From: Temnothorax longispinosus
Lineage: Eukaryota > Arthropoda > Insecta > Hymenoptera > Formicidae
Length of the DNA: 64,000 nt
Reading direction: 5' to 3'
Assembly: GCF_030848805.1 (NCBI RefSeq)
Contig: NC_092366.1
Location: 5,537,724 to 5,601,723, forward strand
Notes under the pieces: generated by a model
What the model was told of the DNA's origin: nothing
The model's input: the letters and a program-made list of their open reading frames with translations, nothing else
Database searches by the model: none
Position numbers and translations under genes: made by a program
In this document: positions 23,001-34,674 of the stretch, piece by piece
How positions within the stretch are numbered: the first letter of the stretch is position 1
How the letters are laid out: each line of letters begins with the position of its first letter

Positions 23001-25206
23001 CTCTAACTCTTGATTCAGGAATAATCACACGTTAGCTCAACAATACGTGATTTGACGCGAGATCACAATTCGGTTGCATTCGGTTTATCCCGTCGAAATC
23101 TAAACTCGTTTTACTCAAATCATCGCGATTTAAGTCTCTCCGATCGTCGTCGTCGTCGTCGTCGTTGTCTCACGCGGCATCACTATTACTTCGCAAGACA
23201 ATGGGAACGCGGCGAAACTTTTCTCAGCGTTTGCGTAAATGCAGGAGGGTGGAAAGGGCGAATTTAATTTCGCGTGGCGGCGGCGGCGGCGGCGTTTGCC
23301 GACGGGACGCGCGACGCGTTGCGTCGCGACGTCATAACGCCGGGCGTATCAAGCCGAAAAGTTTTTATCGTCCCGCCGAACGCATTTGCTGCAAATTGAT
23401 GGAAATGATGGCTCAAATTCGGGGCTCTGGACAGAGTTTTTCACGCTTGCGCACGCATTATACACGCGCGTACATAAATATATTTATCCACGTACACGGG
23501 CACCAGCCTATACGTGTATTGCTCGCGAAATACATTATCCGCGGAGAATGGACTGTTAACGCGGTTATATGACTCCATTTTGCGCGTTACACGAAACATC
23601 ATCCCGCGTTACAAAGAGCCCGTAATGACACGTCATGTATATGCGATCGTGCGGCACGGTAAAAGCGTGAAAATAATAGGCAACGTTGTCCGCCCGGCCA
23701 CGCGTACGTTGGTTTTCGGTCGTCCGGACGTCGGGACCCCTCTTTAGTGAAGCGTACAAATCGCAAAAATGTTTCCCGTAATCCGCGCGCGCGACCCGCC
23801 CTGCGGCGCGCGATGAGGCTAAAATAAACAGCGCTGAAATCGCGCACGGCAATCTGCGAGAGCAGAGAGAAAGAGAGAGAGAGAGAGCGCACTAGAGGGA
23901 GAGATGCACCGCGAATTATCCGTCCGCCCTCGCCCCTGTTGTTGAATGGCCAATTCTCTACTTGGAAATTAAGCTATGGCCTAAACTAACCCAACATAGC
24001 CGTCGCTGGGGCGCGCAACGACGACCGGTGCATCCATCTCGGGTGAGTGTTTGCACGCCCGCTTTAGCGCTTCCTACCGCTCCCTCGCCTCGTCGACGTT
24101 CGCCGTTCGCCTGCTCCACGAGACGTGCCACGAAACGCCATCGGAATACACACATCGATCGATTTACCCTGACTTATTTAAATGTCTCCGCGCGATAAAC
24201 GTGCAACTGTGCAAGAGCGGGCATAGGAGCGAAGAGCGAGCGTTCGTCTGTCAATTCCTGGAAAAAAATTGATCGATTCACAAGTCGTTGATGAAACGTT
24301 AAAACAGTCTCGGCTACCGCGAAAACGAAATTTAAAAATTTATCCTTCGAATATGAAGTCGTTCGCGCACTCTTACGCGAGAGCTCTCGATTTTCAAGCC
24401 GCGTTAATCCCCCGACAAAGAGTCTTTGCGTTCCCGCGACAAGCGCGAGGGGAATAACGAGCAATTGTGGACCTCCGTCGTCGCTCTCTCTAATTTGTTG
24501 TTTATCGAGTCGTAAGAAGCATATTGGGCAACCGCCTCACCTCCGTTTTTCGCGGAGTGTTTCACGGCGGGAATTTGCCCGATGCGTCGCGTTTGACACG
24601 TCGCGATGTTTGCCATAATGGTCGCGCGTAAATGCACCGTGCGGCCACCGCCGCCGTGGTCCATTGAAAATTGCATCGTAATCAATGCGTCGTAGATCCT
24701 GGAACGTGACGTTGCGCTCAGCCGGCGGCTTTGCACCCGATATACATATACGAGCGGAGTGCGCTTTCTTTTCGCTTTTCGTCCCTCTCGCGCCACGCCG
24801 CGTCGCGCTGCATCTCCGGCTTTTTTTTATCTCTCCCTTTGTCCCCGGTTCGAAACACGCCTCGGAGATTAGGATAAATGCTCCTGGAACGGCGACGGGG
24901 CGCGCAGTTTACGCGCCTAGTAAATCGAACGATAAATTGATCGCTCGCCATCGTAAAGCTCCGCTCACACGCACGCCACGCCACGACGAAATGAAAACGC
25001 ATGGGTTCCCTGCGAGATACCGGCGCGGTTTAATAGAGAATACTTTTAGCACTATTTCTCGAGAGTGGAAAATTTAAATAGCGCCGATCGGCAAATATTT
25101 TTCTACTCGAACAAACATTCCTCGCATATGGAAACGCGATAAGGAAATTATACAGGCAACGTCCTACAGAGAGGTAAAGAAATAAAAATCAATTTTTCTT
25201 CAACAG
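20011..25206 (+). other. Probable groucho leader intron, no gene seen
   Basis: This lies between the candidate donor (GTATGT at 20011) and a good acceptor (TTTTTCTTCAACAG ending at 25206). No coding exon is recognised. Contents are GC-rich to about 20.8 kb, AT-rich to about 22.6 kb, then CpG-rich stretches near 22.6-24.9 kb with a TCG run at about 23145-23163 and a GA run near 23868-23890. The intron status is inferred from splice sites only. Confidence 0.45.
20438..20462 (+). other. G-run tract with quadruplex potential
   Basis: Runs of nine, six and five G separated by one or two bases lie about 430 bp downstream of the candidate donor at 20011. By pattern this can form a G-quadruplex on the plus strand; any role is inference. 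Confidence 0.5.
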
Positions 25207-25569
25207 GGAAACGGAGGCACTCCACGACGTGCGAAGCTCTAACAGCGCGCGAGAAATTACGAGGAAAAGTGTCGTGAACGTAACGTCGAACTTAAACGAG
25301 ATTCGTAAAGTTTCCGTTGCCAGTTCCGCGTCTATAATTAATAAATGAGAGAAGTGTACTCGATATTCGCGATAAAGTAACCGCGATGAAGCTCGTTGTG
25401 TTGTGAACAGTGTAACGAGGAGAGGATCGATCTAGGGGAACTGTCGTCAAATGGAGTCTCTTCCGAATCACGAGGATGCGCTCGAGCCCACGAAATGGTG
25501 AAATGATCGTGTACATAGTGTATCGCGGACGCTGCAGCGATTTCTAAGAAGCAATTGCCAAGGACTAAG
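25207..25569 (+). promoter_or_regulatory. groucho 5' leader with upstream AUGs
   Basis: If the acceptor ending at 25206 is used, the leader before the groucho ATG contains at least four upstream reading frames: 25345-25380 (11 codons), 25386-25406 (6), 25451-25501 (16), and 25476-25547 (23), the last two overlapping. None is in frame into the main protein. The main ATG has A at -3 (TAAGATGT). A second AG at about 25537 could shorten the leader and remove most of these. The leader boundaries need transcript data. Confidence 0.45.
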
Positions 25570-25605
25570 ATGTACCCCGCGCCGGCGAGACATCCCGCCG
25601 CTCCC
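25570..25605 (+). CDS. gro: groucho coding exon 1
   Basis: Twelve codons reading MYPAPARHPAAP end at a GTAAGT donor, phase 0. The start matches the MYPxPxRHPAA opening of Groucho/TLE proteins. A preceding TTG in frame is not needed, and this ATG has A at -3. The exon boundary agrees with the split of the 5' end of TLE genes by a long first intron. Confidence 0.93.
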
Positions 25606-28600
25606 GTAAGTAGCTTTTACTTTTCTTTAGAAGAGAAAAAAATCGACAGCGTTGACACGCGTCAAATAAAAATTAATGTATTAAATATGTGTATAACGAA
25701 AAAAAAAATGGAAGCGTGGACGAATGCTAAAATGTTATTGTCGCTTAATTTAAAGCGAATTCTAATTCGACGCGAAATTTTAATTTAACGTGCAGCCAAG
25801 TTAGTAAATTAACGGAACATTTTCTATTCTGCGTTCGGCATTTTCCCAAGAGCACTACCGTATTTCTTCGCTTACGCCGGTGTTCTCAACATTTTTGCTT
25901 ACTAGCGTTATCCATTATAACGAACGTTAAAGGGTAATATAGTGTAATTACCGCTCTGTGCAAGGGAAGCGAAAGAGCACGTGGGAGTCAAGTCGACCGC
26001 TCTCGCACTTCACGTTGCTAATTCGAAGAATGTTTGATTGTTCTCCGCGCACGTCCCTACGCCACAGCCTCCGCTCGTGCCACTCTTTTTACCGTCATAA
26101 TTTCACGCGCCGCACAAGCTCAAAGTTCCCTTACGATGAAACGAGACCACCGGCGAATTTGCTGACACACGAACGTAGAGAGAGAGAGAGAGACGAAGAA
26201 GGGGTGGGAGGGAGGGAGAGAGAGAAGGGGGAAGGGGAAGAGACAGAGGCGACCATTAGAAATTATGAGGATTATTTATAGAGCCCGCAAGTCAACGTAC
26301 AACAATTGCCGTTCATAGAACCGGCCAATGGGCGATATGTGGGCATCACTCGTTTGCTTATTGACGCTGATGTGGCGCCGCTCTGCTCAAGGGGCACAAA
26401 GTGGCTCGATCGTTTCTTCGACGAGTATACTCGAAGCGCACGACGGACATACGAAGCAACGGCGATAACAGTGCCGTAATACTCCTCTTAATATCGCGCG
26501 AAACGGCTCGATAATTATCGCGGTGACTAATAATGTAACGTTGTAATTGGTCTAAGGAGAATCAGAAAAGCGTCGTTGCGAAGTCAATTATTTTTTCCGC
26601 TAGTATATTCTTAAGACGGAGTGACGTGGACAAATTTTTTTTTAACGTCGCGCGAAACGGGTCATCAGGATTACCGTGATGACTAACAGAATGACGTAAT
26701 TGATTTCAGAAGAATAACAAATATCTTAGCTGTAGTTTAGTTTCGGTAATTTCTTTACGGTTAGACGCACGGCAGATCCGTCTGTAAAAAAGATCCGAGA
26801 CAACTGACAATTGTCGCGATTTACTATTTAAACGTAATTGATCCAAGAGGACGTTGGACATCGTTTTACGAACGCCGTTATTTGATAGGAAATTGTTCGT
26901 GACGCATTGCGTGCCGCGCTAAAGAAATCCAAGCCAGTCTTGCATTACGACAAGTATATCTCTCGCTTCCGTCGTTGGCGCGGTTCGAAGATCGTCTTTT
27001 CTGCCAGGGTATCATTAGCGATCTTTCAGTGGAAACGAGTGGAAAGTAATCCTTTAATAAACTGTGATATGAGATTTCGCGTACACACAATGTTGCGAAG
27101 AAAGCGGTAACGTAGTCGCCGTTAATAGCGGACGCATAATCGAGCGTAATCGCCGCGGCACGCGATCGCCTTTTACGCACGATTCTCAATGAGCGGTTAC
27201 TTACATATATCCTTCTCTTTGATTGGAAGACGTGGCCGACAAACAGCCCCGATAAAGATTCTTATTGATGTCCTACAAATATAGTTTCGTTGAAAATTTT
27301 TTTTACATATTATCATAAGAAGTTGTTTTGATGCAAAAAAGAAAGAAATGTTTGAGATAACATGTTTAATAAAAATGTAGGTATCTAATATTTACATCGT
27401 ATATTTTTCAGTTTAGTATGGTTACCACTTGTTTTTGTATTTCAAGTCTGTCACGTATTTCGCGTGACGGTTGATCGTCGGTATAACGGAAAGGCTAGGC
27501 TAGATGTTAGAACGTACGAGCCATTCTCCTTGCTTGCCAACCAAATAAACGAATGCACGCTGGCGAGCGTCACGCTCGTAATTCTGTAACTCGATCCTTC
27601 GCGAAGAGGATAATAAAAGGCGAAATAGTTATTCGCGAGAGTCGTCCGTTGTTTTAAGACGCGACGTCTAGAAAACCATGAAAAGCGAGAAAGTCGGGGA
27701 ACGCTGGCAAGAAAGATCGGAGAGTGTCGGAGATAAGATTGGAAAATAGAGCTTCCGCAATTTCCTATCGCGATGAGTAGAAAAAAGGTGCGGGAATGAG
27801 ACTCATTTGGCAGTATTTATTCATATTTTGTTAACAATTATGTAATAAATTATGATAATACAAAAATAATACTTTTTTTTTTATTATCCATATTGCCGAA
27901 TATAATATATAATATTTATTAACTTTAGCTTATATATTGCCAAGAAGTGTGGACTTAGTTTACAATATTTCCTTAACACACTCATACCATCCATACCCCC
28001 CCCCCCCCGCCTATATCCTTTATATTTATTACTACCTATCCTTTTTTGCTCTAATAATCTCTCTTTCTCTCTCGCTACAATTTCCTCAATACATTACCTC
28101 TTACGTTATCCATTTCGTCGTTCCATATTCTTTCCAATATTTCTCTCTTATATATTTCTACCTAACTCCTTAAACTAATCCTTAATCCTATAACACTCTT
28201 CCTACTTTCTTTTATATATAACCTAACCCACTCTGCTTTTTCGTTATCTTTTTCTATCCGACAAGAATAAATTTTGATCTCGCAAAGAGGAATAGTCGTC
28301 TTTACGCAAAGAATAATCTCGGTGTTTATAGTTCAATCAAGTTTCGACGTTTTTGTGTATGCTTTAAATAAGAGATGATACGCGTTTTACATTTCACTTT
28401 TAGTCATCAAGCTTCTCTTTTAGTCATCGTTGTTTTTGTTAAGATAAAAAAGTGAGAGATAGCGGATCATAGTTAATAGCAGTGACATAACTAGGTGAAC
28501 GTCCCCTCCCCATCTCCCTCTCTCTCATCTCGCTTCTCCCTGCTCACGTCTTTGATTAATAGTTATCTCTCGTGTCGCGGACGTGCATTAGAAGTTAAGC

Positions 28601-31429
28601 GGGAACAAAAGTGCGCCGAACGAGCGCTTCGCAAGCAGCAGCGGCAGCAGCCAGCAGCAGCAGCAGCAGCAGCGACAGCGTCTCTGCCGTGGCGATATAA
28701 TTTGCGCAAATGTAGGAAGTAATATCGCGGGGACAACAAGAGTCTCGCGACGCGCTCTTTGCAAAATGCGCCTGGCTGAGCGCGCGAGCACGAGAGAGCG
28801 ATGCGAGCTACACTGAAGAGCGGGACAAAGGGACGCCGCTTTGTTTCGCCGTCTCCTTTCTTCTCTTTCCTTTCTCTCGCTCTCCTCTCGGCCCTATCCA
28901 CCTCCAGCCGACCCGTTCCTCCGCGCTGCCTTCCCGCGCCCTTTCGTGCCGGTTCGCCCGTGTCGTTTCGTGCTCCAGATTCCGCGGATTCTACGCGCCT
29001 CGCCCTCTCATAGAGAGATCGCCCGCGCACTGGATTTTATATCAAAAATCTCGCCGTTTATTGCTTTATTGCCTCGCCCGTGTAAAAGGAGGGTAGGAAC
29101 ACAACGTTTTCGACTCGTAAAATTACGTTTGTGGTTTATGATCATTACATGCTACGTGAAACTGAAACCTTTGTACAACTCTGTTGATACACGCGCAGAT
29201 TACATAAACATGTGTATAACATTATAGGGAAGATTTATTTTTACACTTTCGAGAAAAATAACTGCTATGGTACTCGATATTCTCGAGGTATATCGAATCT
29301 TACATGGGTTAGTGAGAATTGCTCATGAATTCGGGACGAAACACACATGCGGTGATGAATTTTTTAATGGTCAATACGAACGAACGATTTATTGGTTGCA
29401 AGATTGGTTTTGTATGAATGCTTGTTGTAACGGAAAAATATTGAAGGAGGAATATTCGGGAAGAGAAAGAATTAACTGAAAAAATTACTCGAATACGACG
29501 TGGCCTCCGAATATTGTTTGGAGGGACTCTGCATTCGCGTGGCGATTGAAGAATTACGTTGTAATTGGTCGAATAAAAAATTGGGATTGCCGCATGAAAA
29601 TGATCTGCCCGTCGGTCGGTCGTGAGCTTTTTCCGCGTATCGGGGGACGGAAAAAAATTTGTCGATGACAATCGCTAATCAAATCGTTCGGCGACTAATT
29701 GTTCGCCGAATGGCTCGTCCGAATTGGTACGAGGAGTGAAAATTGAAAATGTTCGCCGGAGGCTTCGTTGAGCTTTGAAAGAGAGGAAAGAGTCGGGCTA
29801 GACGAAACCATTCGCAGCAACAAATTGCGCGGTCGTTGTAAAAAAAAAGAGCAAACGTAAGGACGACTCTTTTGTAAAAATTTGTACAAAATTTAATAAA
29901 ATTAATTGAGAGATGGTTTGAACATGCGATTAGAAATATCTCTTTTGACGAGATTAACTCCTACTGTTCTACGTTAACTAATGTGTAAGGATGTTAACAT
30001 ACTATATAGGTACATATTGAAACGCACGTATTTAATCTTGTCTCGTAGAATTTAAGAGGACATGCACGGGACAGGAGAACATTATAAAAATATATTCTCA
30101 TTTTCGTATCAACCTTTCGCGATTTATGTAACAAGCTCGCCAACGCTGAAAACCCTTTAAAACCTCACGGACGGTCTTTCTCGGCGCGTTTTACTTCCTC
30201 TCTCGGAATAATGGAAACGCTCCAAAGTTTTTTACGGCCGCTCTCGCTTCTTCCTTGTCGCGCTGCTCGAACGCACCGAAATTTTCTCTCCTCTTTACGG
30301 CGCCAGGATCATAACTCGCGTGCGCCGGCAACAAAGTGTAGAAAAGACATTGGCCGATTTTAAAGTGTTTTCAGAACTACCGTAAAATACTAACTTGTAG
30401 TCGCGGGTATTAAGCGCACATCGTTATTTAATTTTGTTCGTTAACTTCGCTGGAATACAACGATGATATTTATGCATAACGCGTTTGTCATAGCATTTCC
30501 AGATATATTTGTTCGTGTTTTCGAACGTATTGTGCTCTATTCGATTCTTTTCGCGCATAGGAAGCAATTTTTATAATTAACATTTAAATTGGATAAATTA
30601 GAACATTAGTGCGTTGATCTCTTTTTTATATCAATTAATTTTTTTATTTAAGTTAGGTTGCCACGCGCGAGTAAGAATTCACTGTCTGACGAGAAGTGTC
30701 TGGGATGATTAATCGTGCGAAGATTAATTAATAGCGGGGAGAAGGCAAGAAATGATGCGCGGTTTCCCCTGATTAATCCGTCACGTGGATGTGCGCGGGA
30801 TTTCGCGAAATCGTAATCAGACGAATGGTCCTTTTCACCGCGGCGGATGATGGACTATGATACATCGAAAGGGATTCTGTTCATCTCGTCCTCTCTCCCA
30901 TTGTTTGACCCCCGTCGTAAATACACGTTATATCGCTGACGCCCCGGCTGGAGAGTAACTATTTCTCCGAGCATCTCTCGAACACAATTGCACGATCTCT
31001 CTCTCTCCCATCTGGCGCGTCGATTTTCTACTTTACGTTTTACAAACGATCCCTCTTGTCGTTACGTATTGTTCCTTGCGCATCAGTTAGATCGTAAATC
31101 GATAAATCCAAATTAATTGCGGAATTTTATTGCGCTTTAATTGTAACTTTCTTCCATTTTTTTAATTATTAATATGAAATTATGAAAATTACTCTCAACC
31201 TTCGATAATTTTCTATCCATTTTATTTTTTTTATAGCATTCCAAGAATATTTTTAATATATCGGTAATTAACTACAACGTGGCGTTTGTATTAATAGTTT
31301 ACATCAGTTGCAAATTCGAAAACCTCGTCGGAAACTCATTACTCATTTTCCTTCGTATATTTGGAGATACTTGGTGTGTTTAAGATTAAAGGGAGGTCGC
31401 GGACGAAAGACAGATAGAAAGATAGAGAT

Positions 31430-31460
<31 letters not shown>

Positions 31461-34400
31461 GGGCAAGCCGTTCGGGTTTCGTAATTGGTGAGTTTTAGCG
31501 GCATAATTCCCATCCATCCACAGGGGCGTATCGCTCCGGCCTATGGCTTTTTAAGCGTCGGTCTTCGATGTCCATTGGGGTAGTCGAGTCCGCTTTCCAT
31601 CACATGCACACGAACACGCACGCACAATCCTCTTTCTCGTTGTGTATACGGGGGTGCGGGGGTACGAGCTTTACTCGGCTGTTGGGATCCGTTAGGCTCC
31701 GGAGTTTGAGGGTAAGAACGGTATGACAAGCATTTGATGAGGGGACCAACGCCGCCCACTGAAATCCCAAGCGGTTCTCATCCTCATTCTCGGAAATTAT
31801 TCTATGCCATCAGATGTTGCCAGACGCGTTCTCGTGTTTAACGCGCGAAATGTCAAAACCATTTTCCGTCAAAGAAGACCTTTACACTTGCTGTGTAAAG
31901 CGTTTTAATCTTTACGTTGATAAAATGTTTGTGCGATTACAATCGCACGATTTGAAAATTATTCTGCAATGTAAAAAAAGTGAGCATTGTATAATAAACG
32001 CTGATTTATTTTTAATCGCTTGTTTAATTATAGAAGTTTATTGAAAATTGAAACTTTGTGGAAATTACTCTGAATTTATAAAAGAATTAATTATTAAAAC
32101 AAACGTCGGTCATTCTTATTTGAGAACAATGAAAGATTCGGCGATAGGAAGATATAGGGGAGGAACAGCGATCGATAGTGAATCAACTCTCGAAGGTGTG
32201 TTATCGTAACGCGACCGGCGCGTCCAAGGTGGCCGCGTTATCGTCGCCGGGATTTTTTTTATTGCTCGGCTTTTATTGTTTCCCCGCACGAGAGAGCGGA
32301 GGTGGGCGGTTGGAATGTGTCTTTGGTCTCCAAGAGCAAGATTGATCACCACTGCCAACTGTGTCGGAGATGGTCGCAACACTCTTGCCACATACCCGGG
32401 AGGGGGGAAGGGGGAGGGAGTCAGCGAGTGTCCCCAGCACGAGTGGCTCTCAGATACTACTCTTCTCTCTTTCTCTCCCTTCAACCATCGGAGCGTTAGT
32501 TTGTCGACGTGCCTTCTACTCGAGGTTGGGAAACCCTGGCGGGATCTTGTTCAACATTTACATTTACATTTACATGTCGAACGGGGATCGACCCTCGGCC
32601 AGCCTCGTTAAAGGACGAGCGAGCTAGAGCGAGGAGGTGGGGTAGGAGAAGGAGAAAGAGAGAGAGAGAGGCATCTGGGACGAAGGGCACCAGAGATACA
32701 TAGACGCGCTGCTGAATGACTATCACTGCTGTCGATTCGTCGTATATCGCGAATCATGCCGATCGATCGAAAGAACGACCGAACGCTGTATATCGGAATG
32801 CTAGCGGCTGCCTCATAGCGGTTTCAATTAGCCGGAAATTTCGTTAGCTGCTTATTCGATCAGGTAGTTGCTGTAGGGTGAACGGTCAATCGGTAATTAA
32901 CCGCTCGAATCGCAAACTTTGACTTTATACATTGTAATATCGAACGAGCATTATCAGCACACATGGCTATATCGCACCCGATCGCACCTATGAAATGAGA
33001 TACAAATGATCAAAAGAAGCGTGTAAAATGATTTCGCTACGTAAATCTTGCTGTGGATTATTTTAAAAGAGAAGAAAAATTTTAATTTCAGAGAAATTAA
33101 AGAAGTGTGTGTGTGTATGTGTGTGTGTCTCTCACATTACCGATTAATCAAGTTAACTCTAAAAATTGTTCTGAAGTCAGATACAAATTAATATGTCGTA
33201 TTTGCGTGTTTAATCAATTCCACGATGACATTGATTGAACGTTATGAGGAAAAAGATCGCGCTGCCGTTTCTCGTAACGAGCGTGTCCGGGAAAACGCTC
33301 GCCTTGATCGATAAGCGAAATCCTTCGAGATTCCTCCTGCCTTCGCCTTGATCGCGATTCCTCGATTCCTCGAGGAAATAGCGACAGCGGTAGAAACGAC
33401 TGTACCTTTATTATCGATTTGCACAGGTATACATGCACTTTCTGAGTCTCGAGAGTTGTGTATGTGCAAACTTAACTTGAATCCGTACTTTAAGAAGAAT
33501 CCATACTTTAAGAAGGATTCGCTCCCAGTTAAGTCGTTCTTTTTCATCGTTAACGATAACTTCCAAGTATTCATCCAAAGACTTCGAAACGGGATTATTC
33601 GTTCTTTCCTCTCATTAAACTAACGGTAGATAATCAAACTGCGTATCCATTCGATGTTTCGCTCTTCGGTTTCTCGCCGTCGCGATTCTATTTGGGGAAA
33701 GTTAGTAGATTGAAACTCGGATATCTCCTCGACTTCGCAAAGTTGAATTTTTCGCGTATACGTTATCGCCGCGCGGGCGGAGCGAGCGATCATTTCCGAG
33801 CGAAGCTTTGAGAAAACGAACAGGTGTATCACGTCTCGCTGCTCTCACATGGATAAAACGATTATCGTTCTCACGACGGCGGCGTATAAGACCGGGCAGA
33901 GGAAAGGTTGCGATGCGTGAGAGCTGGCTGGCGGGCGAGCCAAGCTACCCCCTCTCGGTGGCGGCCTCGAAGGAACGAAGGGCCATACGAGGGATGCGCG
34001 CGCGCGGCCAAGAGAAGGAGAAAAAGGCCGACTTCCTTGTAGACTATAAACGGTTCACCCCTCGCGTGACGAAGGCATTTACCGAAGGCGATATCGTCCA
34101 CGTGGTGGAAGACGATCGAAGCCACTCTCTCGTCGCTCCTGCTGGTACAAGCGAGTTTTTAACCACCCCGTTAGATGGCCACTCCGAGGATCACCGAGAA
34201 TCTCGCTATCCCCTACAGCGGAATTTCGCCCCGCCAATTTCTCTCTTCCCCGCGTATTTTACGTCACTAAAAGTCCGCGAATGAAGCGACAATTTTATTG
34301 CCCGGGGCGTTTTTCACTCCCGAGTGAGAATCCTCCATGCACGGATGATCGATCGCGACCTCGCGATGAACAAGCAAGAATTCTGTCTTTCGGACAATGC

Positions 34401-34641
34401 TCGAGTCGATTTTGGATAAATTACGTTTCTATAAATATTCCGTATTGTGTTACCAAATATTCCGTTGGAATTCATCGCGCCCCGGAGCCTCATGAATTAT
34501 TTAACCGGCGATATACCCCCCTCCCCTCTCAACATCGAGAAGACGGTAGAACTCCGGGATCGCCGAGGATTTCCCGAGAAAGCCGCGACTTTTGGCACCA
34601 ATTTCTCCCCCGTTATATCATCTTTCCGCCTCTCCACCCTT

Positions 34642-34674
<33 letters not shown>

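Noticed and set aside
28633..28680. CAG repeat considered as an alternative groucho poly-Gln exon
   Set aside because: No acceptor/donor pair in a compatible phase and no flanking conserved residues; groucho exon 1 to exon 2 joins in phase 0 without it.
29267..29479. 70-codon frame with several cysteines
   Set aside because: Considered as a small secreted peptide, but it has no signal peptide or cysteine pattern of a known family, and it lies inside groucho intron 1.
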